From SbD1 sp963805125 (GTDB taxonomy: Bacteria; Desulfobacterota; Syntrophobacteria; Syntrophobacterales; Syntrophobacteraceae), in the NCBI GenBank assembly GCA_963805125.1, contig CAWDTD010000001.1:1116001-1180000 (forward strand): a stretch of 64,000 bases of DNA, in the 5' to 3' direction. The position numbers and the translations under genes were made by a program. The notes under the pieces were generated by a model that was not told the DNA's origin, searched no databases, and worked only from the letters and a program-made list of their open reading frames with translations. The first letter of the stretch is position 1, and each line of letters begins with the position of its first letter. This document shows, in pieces, positions 8,805-17,261 of the stretch.

Positions 8805-9482
8805 TCAGGTACCTCCGGACGCGCACGGAAACCAGGTCAGGCCCAGGAGAAATACCGCTGCGTTGACGCCGTGGTCGGGGCTTTCTATGTCGGCATTGGA
8901 GATGTGCAGATATCTTGTTTGCAGAGTGGCGGCCAGGTTTGGGCGGAAGAAGTAGTCGATTCCCATGCCTGCCTGAAGATTGAACTCAAAGTTGGTGCTC
9001 AAGTCCGGCCTGGATATATCCGTAAACGAGACCCCGGCCCCTGCCTCAGCGAACGGCACCCACCTGGAGTGGGTCATAAAGTTGTAGCGAACGAAAGGTG
9101 TGAGGCCGACAAGAGCAGCTCCACCGTGGTTGATCTGATCACCGCCGAATAATTCGGCAAGGATCTCCCAGTTTCCTTCATACCACCTTCCTGCACCCCT
9201 GGTATCGCTCATAATTCTTCCCAGGTAGACAGAACCGATGATAAAATCATGATGGAACGTGCTGCCGAATATTTTGGCGCCCACACCTCCACCAAATGCT
9301 AATCCGGTTTCGATACTGCCCTTTGAAAAGGCGTGGTCGATAGCATCCTGTCCAACCGTGGGGATGCCGGAAACTGATGCCGAATCGCCTGGTGGCGGCT
9401 GTGCTTCGGCAATGGTGAAAAAGAACGCCAGTGCTAAAGCAAGGCAAATGACCGTCAAGAGTCTTGCAAAGGGACACTCCAT
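8805..9482 (-). CDS. PagL-like lipid A 3-O-deacylase / outer-membrane beta-barrel
   Basis: 225 residues with a signal peptide (hydrophobic core, cleavage near AEA-QPP). The mature part alternates as an outer-membrane barrel. Near the C-terminus, LHISNADI followed by GVNAAVFLLGLTW matches the acyloxyacyl hydrolase (PagL) signature, with the catalytic His-Ser pair as H-I-S. PagL removes the 3-O-acyl chain of lipid A. GGAGG lies just before the ATG. It is followed by a broken TolC gene upstream on the same strand. Function is inferred from the motif. Confidence 0.75.
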   Translation of the reverse strand: MECPFARLLTVICLALALAFFFTIAEAQPPPGDSASVSGIPTVGQDAIDHAFSKGSIETGLAFGGGVGAKIFGSTFHHDFIIGSVYLGRIMSDTRGAGRWYEGNWEILAELFGGDQINHGGAALVGLTPFVRYNFMTHSRWVPFAEAGAGVSFTDISRPDLSTNFEFNLQAGMGIDYFFRPNLAATLQTRYLHISNADIESPDHGVNAAVFLLGLTWFPCASGGT

Positions 9483-9541
9483 ACCGCCTCCAATCAGTGG
9501 TGGTTCGCCCTCCGCCGGGCGAAGCCAATGTCAAAAGGTTT

Positions 9542-10282
9542 TCAAGGCATATCTGTTCTTTGACCTATCGTGTAATCTAAACGAGCAAGCGACACGTGGA
9601 AATTGTACAACGACCGGAGATACTCACCCTGGTTTTTTCCGTAACGGTCTATGGCATCGAACATATTTGGGGCTGTGCCGATCCCGAGATTGGAAAAGGC
9701 CGCAACGATCCACCGGCGTGAACCAACGGCCGCCTGCTCATAAGCCGTGTGGGATTTGCGGGCTTCAAGAGCAGCCTGGCAATATTCCACCACTTCGACG
9801 GGGACAATTTTTCGGCGAATTCCTGAGTATTGCGCATCTTCTGATACTCGGCACCGGATTTGTAGAGCTTTGCCTTCCCGATTCCGAAATCAAGGCGCCA
9901 CTGAGTCCCGGCGACTATTCCAGCGCAAGAATGATTGAATTCGTCCGGTATGTATGAGTTGTCGAATTTTTGCCGGTCGGGTGCGCCGGCAACCGATCCC
10001 ACGGCGGGCGGTAAGAACGAAAGGATACAGGTCCGCTTTGGCGGCGTCAAGCAGTTTTCGCCTGGCTTCGACCCCTTTTTTTTCTTCCATGAGTTCGGGT
10101 CTACTTGTGAGGGCACGCTGGATGTATTGCTCTTCAGGTTCAAGATTCGCCGCATTTTTAGGCAGCTCAGTCTCTTTGATCCTGAGTTCTTCATGTTCGG
10201 GCAATCCGACTGCTTCTTTTAGAGCGGTGTAAGCGGGACGCTTACTTTGCGCTTTCTCGTTCGTTTTGCCATTGATCGCCAA
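9542..10282 (-). pseudogene. Degenerate TolC-family outer-membrane efflux gene
   Basis: Pieces in different minus-strand frames together make the second half of a TolC-like protein: GLPEHEELRI ... RPELMEEKKGVEARRKLLDAAKADLYP (~10030-10210), AGTQWRLDFGIGKAKLYKSGAEY (~9840-9910), and AAFSNLGIGTAPNMFDAIDRYGKNQGEYL ... YNFHVSLARLDYTIG (~9560-9690). At least two frameshifts are needed and the N-terminal half with the signal peptide is absent. No pump or adaptor gene is nearby. It cannot make a functional channel. Confidence 0.8.
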
Positions 10283-10440
10283 CCTCCGAGGGTCAATGGA
10301 TCAATGCCGGAACAAAAAGAATCAAGGAAGAAAAAAGGAAGGCGAAGAAAAGGTTATGCGGAATTTTTTGGAAGAAAATACGGGGGATAAGTCAGCACTT
10401 TCAGACCGCCGGTTTTAATGCAGTTCCAGATCGCCGGTGA

Positions 10441-10577
10441 CATCGCGGGAGAAGGCCGCTATTAAACAGGCCATTTTCATTTTGGGGTCAAAAACCGCAT
10501 TTTAAGAGGATAAAACAGCCTATCAGGACTAATCTTTGCTTGATCAGTCAAGCTTTAGCTCGGCCCGACCCCAATCT
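10441..10577 (+). repeat. ~130-bp dispersed repeat, copy 2
   Basis: Starts CATCGCGGGAGAAGGCCGCT and ends GCTCGGCCCGACCCCAATCT, matching copy 1 (8611-8741) almost throughout, with a few substitutions and one short insertion. Copies 1 and 2 bracket the PagL/TolC decay zone in direct orientation, so recombination between them could delete that zone. The rest of 10283-10644 holds no gene. Confidence 0.75.
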
Positions 10578-10644
10578 GAATTCTTTATGAAGAAAGCACC
10601 ATTTACTTTCATGCTCCCACGGATTCGCCGTCCGCTGCATTTTT

Positions 10645-10803
10645 TTATTCAGCTTGCTTTATAGCTCGAAGGTCGACAACCCGATTATTTCCCTCACGTC
10701 TCTTCGGTCGCAAATGGGCCACAAGCGACTTTACATCGCAACCGCATTCTTTTGCGATAGTATCTTTGACTTTCCAGAGTTCCGTGATGATTTCATCAGC
10801 CAT
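10645..10803 (-). CDS. 52-residue conserved-looking small protein
   Basis: A short frame, ATG at 10803, stop at 10645. The protein is charged and soluble: MADEIITELWKVKDTIAKEC, then DVKSLVAHLRPK and a RVVDLRAIKQAE tail. It resembles the widespread short proteins of the 'IreEe..ygyDl..l..ylr......rVVdL' kind often seen beside toxin genes or alone; their function is not established. GAGGAGG precedes the start, and it begins 22 nt after the stop of the radical SAM gene on the same strand, so the two may be cotranscribed. Confidence 0.6.
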   Translation of the reverse strand: MADEIITELWKVKDTIAKECGCDVKSLVAHLRPKRREGNNRVVDLRAIKQAE

Positions 10804-10824
10804 TTTCAAAATCTATTGCCCTCC

Positions 10825-11757
10825 TCATTCGGCGGGGCAGAGAAACAGTTTCCCGTCAAAGCGAAGCAGCCTCAGCTTTCCCTGTTCCTGAAGCCTTCGT
10901 GACTCCTGTTCCACTATTTTTTCCGGGACCCCGAGAGAGGCGGCCAGTTCAGCTACCGTGCAGGGCCGCCTCTCCACCGTTTCGACTATGCGGAGACCGA
11001 TCTGTTCTGCGCCGCAGTCTTGTTCATCCGACTCGAATACGCCCACTATTTCCGCATTGAGTGAATTGAAAAAGGAAGCCGCCCACTCCATCCGCGCATC
11101 GGTGAGGCCCCGTGTTCCGGGGCGGGCCGGAGGGCGGACGACCGTGTTCAGTTCGATCTTGTCGGGCCTTATGGATTCGATGACCCCGGCGAGCGCGGAA
11201 AGCTCTGCTGCGCTGTCGTTGACTCCAGAGACGAGCGCTATTTCAACGTGCAACCGCCCTTTGTATTCCTTCCGAAACGCCCGGATTCCCTCGATGATCC
11301 GCTCCGGGTCCAGAGATGGATGAGGTCTGTTGATGCTGCGGAAAACGGCGGCGGTAACGGCGTCCAGAGAGGGGACCACGCGGTCGGCTTTCAAAAGGCA
11401 GCGCCTCACCTCCGGTTCCCACAGAAGAGAGCCGTTGGTGAGCACGATCAAAGGAAACCGGGGGTGGGCCTTTTTGACTGCGGAGATAAGTTCTCCCAGG
11501 CCCGAATAAAGGGTTGGTTCTCCGGCGCCCGAGAAGGTCAGCACGTCCGCTGCGTTTGGATGGAGGCGCAAAAAAGCGCTCAGTTCCGCGAGAATCTCCG
11601 AGGGATCGACGAAATTCTCTCTTGTCACGCTCAGGCGGGTGGTGGGTCCCGACTCGCAGTAAATGCAATCGAAAGAGCATGTCTTGGGCGGAATGACGTC
11701 TATTCCGAGGGAGCGCCCCAGCCGCCGCGATGGTACCGGACCGAATATTGATTTCAT
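10825..11757 (-). CDS. Radical SAM protein, wyosine-synthase-like family (COG0731)
   Basis: 310 residues. The N-terminus FGPVPSRRLGRSLGID and the CSFDCIYC cluster motif (C27, C31, C34) define the COG0731 radical SAM group, whose members bind a [4Fe-4S] cluster and S-adenosylmethionine. GAGEPTLYS and a later HVEIALVSGVNDS segment complete the barrel. The last ~70 residues (IVETVERRPCTVAELAASLGV...) look like a small winged-helix domain, as in many bacterial members. The family name derives from archaeal tRNA wyosine enzymes, but the bacterial substrate is unknown. Divergent from ilvD; followed by a 52-residue gene. Confidence 0.88.
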   Translation of the reverse strand: MKSIFGPVPSRRLGRSLGIDVIPPKTCSFDCIYCESGPTTRLSVTRENFVDPSEILAELSAFLRLHPNAADVLTFSGAGEPTLYSGLGELISAVKKAHPRFPLIVLTNGSLLWEPEVRRCLLKADRVVPSLDAVTAAVFRSINRPHPSLDPERIIEGIRAFRKEYKGRLHVEIALVSGVNDSAAELSALAGVIESIRPDKIELNTVVRPPARPGTRGLTDARMEWAASFFNSLNAEIVGVFESDEQDCGAEQIGLRIVETVERRPCTVAELAASLGVPEKIVEQESRRLQEQGKLRLLRFDGKLFLCPAE

Positions 11758-11868
11758 AGCGGCGGAATTATATAAAGTTGAAAATTCTTTGTCAATTTGG
11801 GGGCTTCGGTGTTTTTGCTTCCAAAGTAACCAAAAATATTTTAATTATTACGAGCTTAAATCTTAGAC

Positions 11869-11960
11869 ACGTGAATTAGTTTCCGTCCGGAAAGGGCCCT
11901 TTCCGAATCGGAAGCTGTCAATGCCTGATCCGGAATTTCCGGATGGACGTGAATTAGTTT
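11869..11960. mobile_element. 64-bp CCRTCCGG-ended miniature element with 14-bp flanking direct repeats
   Basis: ACGTGAATTAGTTT occurs exactly at 11869-11882 and 11947-11960. Between them, abutting both copies, is a 64-bp insert beginning CCGTCCGG and ending CCGGATGG, an inverted pair with one mismatch. It contains the perfect 18-bp palindrome CGGAAAGGGCCCTTTCCG (11888-11905) and a second palindrome around 11930-11946. The layout is that of a small inserted element with target duplication. It lies between the divergent radical SAM and ilvD genes, just upstream of the ilvD ribosome site. Confidence 0.65.
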
Positions 11961-11983
11961 ATTCACCAAAGGGAGACAACGGG

Positions 11984-13648
11984 ATGCGAAGCGACCTGAT
12001 GAAAAAGGGTGTCGAGAAGGCTCCTCACCGCTCACTTTTCAAGGCCATGGGCTACACTCAGACGGAAATAGACAGGGCTATCATAGGTGTGGTCAACTCG
12101 GCCAACGAAATCATTCCGGGGCACATTCACCTGGACAAAATAGCCGAAGGGGTCAAAGCAGGCGTCCGGCTGGCCGGCGGAACTCCAATCGAGTTCAGCA
12201 CTATCGGTGTTTGCGACGGCATCGCCATGAATCACGCCGGCATGCGCTACTCTCTGGCAAGCCGCGAGTTGATAGCCGATTCCATAGAGATAATGGCGAT
12301 GGCCCATCCCTTCGACGGGTTGGTCCTGATTCCGAACTGCGACAAGATCATACCGGGAATGATAATGGCCGCCCTCAGGCTTAACATTCCCGCAATTGTC
12401 ATAAGCGGCGGCCCAATGCTGGCCGGTCACGTTGGTGGAAAGCCGGTGGATCTCATATCGGTTTTTGAAGGGGTGGGCGCGCTGAAAGCGGGACAGATAA
12501 CCGTCGGTGAACTGGAGGAGCTGGAAGATGATGCCTGTCCGGGATGCGGGTCGTGCGCCGGCATGTTTACGGCGAATTCGATGAACTGCCTGGTGGAGGC
12601 CCTGGGACTCGCGCTGCCCGGCAACGGGACGGTCCCGGCGGTTACAGCGGCCAGGGTGCGCCTCGCCAAGGAAGCAGGGATGCGGATAATGGACCTTTTG
12701 AACACGGACCTCAAACCGCGTGACATCGCGACCAGGGCGGCTTTCGAAAACGCGATAGCGGTGGACATGGCCCTCGGGTGCTCGACAAACACGGTTCTTC
12801 ACGTCCCGGCAATTGCAAGCGAAGCCGGAATCCGGCTCAATCTTGAGATTTTCAACGAAATCAGCGCCCGTACGCCTCACCTTTGCAGCCTGCGGCCCGG
12901 TGGACCGCATTTCCTGGAAGACCTCAACTCGGCGGGCGGCGTGCAGGCCGTGATGAAGGAGCTTTCGCGGCGCGAACTGGTAAATCCCGCGCCTCTCACC
13001 GTTACCGGAAGGCCGGTGGGGGAGAACCTGAAAAAAGCGAGCGTTCTTAGGCCCGAGGTTATCCGGCCGCTCGAAAATCCTTATCATCAAGTGGGCGGGA
13101 TCGCCGTTCTCTACGGGAACATCGCGCCGGAGGGCGCTGTGGTCAAGCAGTCGGCGGTGGCGCCGCAGATGCTGACGAGGAAGTGCAGGGCGCGTGTGTT
13201 CGAAAGCGAATCCGATGCGGCGGATGCCATTCTGGACGGTCGGATCGTAGCGGGCGACGTGGTGGTTATCCGTTACGAAGGTCCCAAAGGGGGCCCCGGA
13301 ATGCAGGAGATGCTAACCCCGACCGCGGCGATTATAGGGCGTGGTCTGGGACTGGATGTGGCGCTCATAACCGATGGCCGGTTCAGCGGGGGCACACAGG
13401 GGGCTGCCATAGGGCATATTTCACCTGAGGCGGCAGTCGGGGGTCCGATTGCATTGATCGAAGAAGGCGATGAAATCCTTGTGGACATCCCGAACAAGAA
13501 GCTGGAGCTGGTGGTGGAGGATGCGGTTCTGGCAAAGCGGAGGAAAGCGTGGAAGCCGCGTGAGCCGAGAATTAAGAGCGGATGCCTTGCCAGATATGCG
13601 CATATGGTCACCTCCGGTTCCCGCGGGGCTGTTTTGCTGAACGAATAG
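11984..13648 (+). CDS. ilvD: Dihydroxy-acid dehydratase
   Basis: 554 residues from the ATG at 11984, which has GGGAG eight bases upstream; the longer open frame from 11921 runs through the miniature repeat and is not credible. Iron-sulfur ligands are visible in PNCDKIIPGM (~120) and CPGCGSCAGMFTANSMNC (~186-203), and the C-terminal DGRFSGGTQGAAIGHI motif is intact. It dehydrates 2,3-dihydroxy-isovalerate and -methylvalerate to the 2-keto acids for valine, leucine and isoleucine. No other ilv gene is nearby. Confidence 0.96.
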   Translation: MRSDLMKKGVEKAPHRSLFKAMGYTQTEIDRAIIGVVNSANEIIPGHIHLDKIAEGVKAGVRLAGGTPIEFSTIGVCDGIAMNHAGMRYSLASRELIADSIEIMAMAHPFDGLVLIPNCDKIIPGMIMAALRLNIPAIVISGGPMLAGHVGGKPVDLISVFEGVGALKAGQITVGELEELEDDACPGCGSCAGMFTANSMNCLVEALGLALPGNGTVPAVTAARVRLAKEAGMRIMDLLNTDLKPRDIATRAAFENAIAVDMALGCSTNTVLHVPAIASEAGIRLNLEIFNEISARTPHLCSLRPGGPHFLEDLNSAGGVQAVMKELSRRELVNPAPLTVTGRPVGENLKKASVLRPEVIRPLENPYHQVGGIAVLYGNIAPEGAVVKQSAVAPQMLTRKCRARVFESESDAADAILDGRIVAGDVVVIRYEGPKGGPGMQEMLTPTAAIIGRGLGLDVALITDGRFSGGTQGAAIGHISPEAAVGGPIALIEEGDEILVDIPNKKLELVVEDAVLAKRRKAWKPREPRIKSGCLARYAHMVTSGSRGAVLLNE

Positions 13649-13722
13649 AATTCACGGCAGCGGGAAGCCGGGAGTTTTTCGTCTCCTGCTCATCGCTGCC
13701 GACATTATTGCAAGGGTTTGAC

Positions 13723-14526
13723 GTGGGCTATGTTTTCAGCTTAGCTGACGCCGAGCGCCATGAGAAGTGGTTTCGCTCTCGTGAGGGGCAAAGGGCGCTG
13801 GCGTTCGAACAAGAGCTCTTCCGGAAGTTGTGGTGGCCCGTTTCACCGCAGCGTGTCCTGGAGGTGGGTTGCGGGAGCGGTATTTTCCTGGAATGGTTCA
13901 AGTCGCAGGGGCATATAGCGGCCGGGCTCGAGCCCTCGAGCTCGAGCCTTGAGCTTGCGCGCAGGCGGCTTGGCCCCAAAGCGTGGCTCAATCAGGGATT
14001 TGCCGAAAACCTGCCCTACGATGACAACGAATTCGACACGGTGGCCCTGATAACATCTCTGGAATTCGTCGACGACCCGTACCTGGCGCTTAAGGAGGCA
14101 TTCCGCGTGGCGCGCCGAAACGTGCTGCTCGGTGTTTTGAATAAGTATTCGATGGGTCGCCTCCACCATGGCATACAAAGATTCTGGGAAGACTCGATTT
14201 ACAGCCGCGCCAGGTTCTTCAGCGTTTTTCAGCTTCGCAGAATGAGCGTCAGGATTCTTTCCGGCGCCGTTCCGATTGAATGGCGGACCTGTTTTTCCTT
14301 ACCGCTGCCATTGCTCCGCTACATTCATCTTGTGGAGCGGATTCCTCTGTTGCAACGGCATCCTTTCGGACATTTCATCGCAATGCGGATAGATATGCGA
14401 TGCCGCGTTCGCGCACTCCAGACGCCTGTTTTCAATGAAATCCCCGCCGGCGCCAAAGTTTCCATTCAATCTTTGAGCTGTTGGCGGGCTTGCGGAGGCG
14501 GCCCTGAGAGTTCGGTGAATGAGTGA
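13723..14526 (+). CDS. Class I SAM-dependent methyltransferase
   Basis: About 267 residues from the GTG at 13723, with AAGGG ten bases upstream; the frame is open back into ilvD, so the start is uncertain. Motif I is VLEVGCGSGIFLEW (~45-58), followed by GLEPSSSSLELA (motif II) and FDTVALITSLEFVDDP (motif IV), the pattern of methyltransferase-11 proteins. The C-terminal part is hydrophobic-rich and not diagnostic. Substrate unknown. It ends seven bases before the AmrS-type gene, so it is probably cotranscribed with it. Confidence 0.82.
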   Translation: MGYVFSLADAERHEKWFRSREGQRALAFEQELFRKLWWPVSPQRVLEVGCGSGIFLEWFKSQGHIAAGLEPSSSSLELARRRLGPKAWLNQGFAENLPYDDNEFDTVALITSLEFVDDPYLALKEAFRVARRNVLLGVLNKYSMGRLHHGIQRFWEDSIYSRARFFSVFQLRRMSVRILSGAVPIEWRTCFSLPLPLLRYIHLVERIPLLQRHPFGHFIAMRIDMRCRVRALQTPVFNEIPAGAKVSIQSLSCWRACGGGPESSVNE

Positions 14527-14532
14527 GTAAGC

Positions 14533-15546
14533 ATGAAAGAGGCGCTGCTATACAGGCGGCTTGATGAAAACCGGGTGCACTGTTTTCTTTGCTCGCAGCA
14601 CTGCCATATCGAGCCGGATGAAACCGGAAAATGCGGGGTGCGCCAAAACAGGGAAGGGAAGCTCTGGAGCCTGATTTACGGGAAGTTGATCGCCCAGCAT
14701 GTCGATCCTGTCGAAAAAAAACCGCTGTTTCATTTTTTTCCCGGTACAACAAGTTATTCGATTGCTACGGCCGGGTGCAATTTCGAATGTTCGTTTTGCC
14801 AGAACGCTGACATATCGCAGTCCCCCCGAATCTACGGCGGGGTGTACGGCCGGAGCGTCTCTGCCGCGGAAGTTGCCGACCGGGCTCAAAAAGAGGGATG
14901 TGCCACGATCTCTTATACATACACCGAGCCCACCATATTTATGGAATATGCTCTCGATGTAGCTGCTCTGGCAAAAGAGCGCGGACTTGCAAACATTTTC
15001 GTAACAAACGGTTACATGAGCAAAGAGGCGCTGGATATGGCGGCCTCTTTTCTTGGAGCTGCCAATGTGGACCTCAAATCCTTCAGTGACACCTTTTACC
15101 GGGAACAGTGCGGAGCCCGGCTCAAGCCCGTTCTCACGACCCTCGAGGGCATGAAAGCCAAAGGCATCTGGCTCGAGGTGACAACGCTGATTATCCCGGG
15201 CTTGAACGACAGCGAAGCCGAGTTGAAGGAGATCGCGAAATTTCTGGTCGGCCTGGGTCCTGAAATCCCATGGCATGTCAGCCGTTTTCACCCTGCATAT
15301 CATCTGACCGACAGAGGGGCTACGCCCGTTGGAACTGTTCAAAGAGCAAGGCAAATCGGCCTGGAAGCCGGTCTTTATTACGTCTATACAGGAAATGTAC
15401 CCGGAGACAGCGGCGAGCATACGTACTGCCACCGTTGCGGAGCCGTGCTGATCAGCCGGATCGGCTATTCCATCAGGAAACAGAACCTGACGCATGGCTT
15501 TTGCGCAATATGTCGAACGGTACCGGCAGGGGTCGGACTGGATTGA
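14533..15546 (+). CDS. amrS: AmmeMemoRadiSam-system radical SAM enzyme (AmrS-like)
   Basis: 337 residues related to pyruvate-formate-lyase activating enzymes. An N-terminal Cys set (C17, C20, C24, C34 in CFLCSQHC ... KCG) precedes the catalytic CNFECSFC cluster (C82, C86, C89). The SYTYTEPTIFMEYALD and WHVSRFHP segments are typical of AmrS. In the AmmeMemoRadiSam set this enzyme usually accompanies AmmeMemo proteins AmrA and AmrB; neither is in the window. The reaction is not established. Stop overlaps the next gene's likely TTG start. Confidence 0.88.
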   Translation: MKEALLYRRLDENRVHCFLCSQHCHIEPDETGKCGVRQNREGKLWSLIYGKLIAQHVDPVEKKPLFHFFPGTTSYSIATAGCNFECSFCQNADISQSPRIYGGVYGRSVSAAEVADRAQKEGCATISYTYTEPTIFMEYALDVAALAKERGLANIFVTNGYMSKEALDMAASFLGAANVDLKSFSDTFYREQCGARLKPVLTTLEGMKAKGIWLEVTTLIIPGLNDSEAELKEIAKFLVGLGPEIPWHVSRFHPAYHLTDRGATPVGTVQRARQIGLEAGLYYVYTGNVPGDSGEHTYCHRCGAVLISRIGYSIRKQNLTHGFCAICRTVPAGVGLD

Positions 15547-16199
15547 GCACAAACAGAAAAGAGTTGCTGCGCGAGATATATAACAGGCTATCAGCCGCTT
15601 TCGGTTCCCAGCGATGGTGGCCTGCCGATACCCCCTTCGAGGTCATACTGGGCGCTGTACTGACCCAGAATACCGCATGGAAAAACGTGGCCACGGCGAT
15701 CGGCAACCTGCGTCGCCATGATCTGCTGAGCTTCGAGCGTCTTTGCGGCCTTAGCGCACAGGAGCTTGCAGTCCTCATTCGCTCCTCCGGCTTCTATAAC
15801 CAAAAGGCAAAGAAGATAAGGACCCTGTGCGATCATATCCTGACAAAACGGGGTGGCAGTCTTGAAGAATTGCTGGCCCTGGATATGGAATCCCTGCGAA
15901 CTGAACTTCTGACAATCCGGGGCATCGGCCCGGAGACCGCCGACAGTATAGTCCTGTATGCCGCTTTAAAACCATCTTTTGTCGTAGACACATATACGTA
16001 CCGGATTTTCTCAAGACATGGGTGGGTGGATGAGTCGATTTCCTATGATGACCTGCGGGAATACTTCATGGGAGCAATGGAGCCCCATGTGCCGCTTTTT
16101 CAGGAATTCCATGCCCTGCTGGTTCGAACCGGGCACCTTTACTGCCGTAAAACAGCGGTGTGCCACTCCTGCCCTTTGAATGTTTTCTTCAACCCATGA
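15543..16199 (+). CDS. Endonuclease III-related DNA glycosylase (HhH-GPD family)
   Basis: About 218 residues. The TTG at 15543 overlaps the amrS stop and starts just before the conserved domain; an ATG at 15510 is the alternative. FEVILGAVLTQNTAWKNV and the helix-hairpin-helix with LLTIRGIGPETADSIVLYA then VVDTYTYRIFSRHG (catalytic Asp in VDTY) mark the endonuclease III superfamily, COG2231 branch, which excises damaged bases. The C-terminal cluster motif reads C-x5-C-x2-C and then Phe where a fourth Cys is expected, so iron-sulfur binding may be lost or altered. Confidence 0.85.
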   Translation: MSTNRKELLREIYNRLSAAFGSQRWWPADTPFEVILGAVLTQNTAWKNVATAIGNLRRHDLLSFERLCGLSAQELAVLIRSSGFYNQKAKKIRTLCDHILTKRGGSLEELLALDMESLRTELLTIRGIGPETADSIVLYAALKPSFVVDTYTYRIFSRHGWVDESISYDDLREYFMGAMEPHVPLFQEFHALLVRTGHLYCRKTAVCHSCPLNVFFNP

Positions 16200-16360
16200 G
16201 ATCTGGTGTCCCCTAGGGTCTTTTGTACGCGAAAATAGGGTATTCTCCCCATTTCACTCCAACCCAAATGGATCATAATCGTCATTCATATCCCCCGGGA
16301 GGGCAAGAAAGCAAATGCCACGGACCTCGACGGAAAAGATCTCTATGAGGTTACAAATCG

Positions 16361-17230
16361 ATGGACAACCCTGTGTTTGATTTCTGGAACAAGCTGATGG
16401 TCAATATGTGGGTGAAATGGGCCGAGCCTGCCGGGAGCCCGTTCACATGGTTCACGCAGTCGGATAAAGGGAAAGGCCCATGGCAAATCCCTCTTAAGAT
16501 GACCCAGGCTATATCGGATTCCTTTGCCGCTCTCGCCGGGGATAAGAAATACGGCGCCGGTGAGGCCGATTCTCTGTCCGAGCTCGTGTCGAACCTGATG
16601 CAGATAGGATTCGAGGGGTATCTGGAGTTCCAGAAGAAATGGCTTGACGATGTTCGCAAAGGCGCTTCCCCTCTCCAGGATATAGAACCTTTGAGCCATG
16701 CGCCGCTGATATGGCTTGAATCCTTTCGGAAGCTTCCCGGTTTTATTCCGAATGCTGGTGCGGGTGGTTCTTCCCAGGATCTTCTTGTCAAGTGCGCTGC
16801 CTTTTCGGCGAAAATGAGCGAACTTCTGTATCAACTTTATCTTCCAATGAACAAAGCATGGAAAGCTTGGGCCGAAAGGATCGGTGAGATGCGCGGTGAG
16901 GGCAGGGTCCCTCAAAATACCGAGGAGGCGTCCGGCATCTGGTTTTCCGTGCTCGAGAGTTCCTACCTGGACCTGTTCAAGTCGCACGGCTACACCCAAT
17001 TGCTGCATGAAACAGCAGATGCCTACGAACGATACCGTCAGGTTCGGCGCCAGGCGTATGGTCCTGCTTCCAAAGCCGGTCCAAAGCCTCAAGACAGGGG
17101 AGTGGACGCACTATCCGAGGAAATAAGCAAACTGAGGGAAAAACTCGAAGAACTCCTGCAGAGAGTGGATTTACAAACCGCCCGACCGCCCGGGAAGAGT
17201 GGGAAAGAGAGTGAGAGGGATACGGGGTGA
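16361..17230 (+). CDS. PhaE-like poly(hydroxyalkanoate) synthase-associated protein
   Basis: 289 residues, largely helical, with an N-terminal DFWNKLMVNMWVKWAEP segment and a C-terminal coiled coil (EEISKLREKLEELLQRVD, ~255-275), as in class III PHA synthase PhaE subunits and related granule-associated proteins. PhaE has no catalytic residues and stabilises PhaC. A PhaC-like gene lies convergently 31 bases beyond the stop rather than in the same operon, as would be usual. Similarity is weak, so the functional call is tentative; the pairing with the next gene is the best support. Confidence 0.55.
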   Translation: MDNPVFDFWNKLMVNMWVKWAEPAGSPFTWFTQSDKGKGPWQIPLKMTQAISDSFAALAGDKKYGAGEADSLSELVSNLMQIGFEGYLEFQKKWLDDVRKGASPLQDIEPLSHAPLIWLESFRKLPGFIPNAGAGGSSQDLLVKCAAFSAKMSELLYQLYLPMNKAWKAWAERIGEMRGEGRVPQNTEEASGIWFSVLESSYLDLFKSHGYTQLLHETADAYERYRQVRRQAYGPASKAGPKPQDRGVDALSEEISKLREKLEELLQRVDLQTARPPGKSGKESERDTG

Positions 17231-17261
17231 GTCACGGTCCCCCCGTCCTCCCAGTTTCGCG

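Noticed and set aside
11921..11983. Upstream extension of ilvD
   Set aside because: It translates the inserted miniature element; the ATG at 11984 has the ribosome site and matches family N-termini.
12032..13090. 352-residue minus-strand frame inside ilvD
   Set aside because: Fully contained in a well-conserved ilvD gene and without recognisable protein features.
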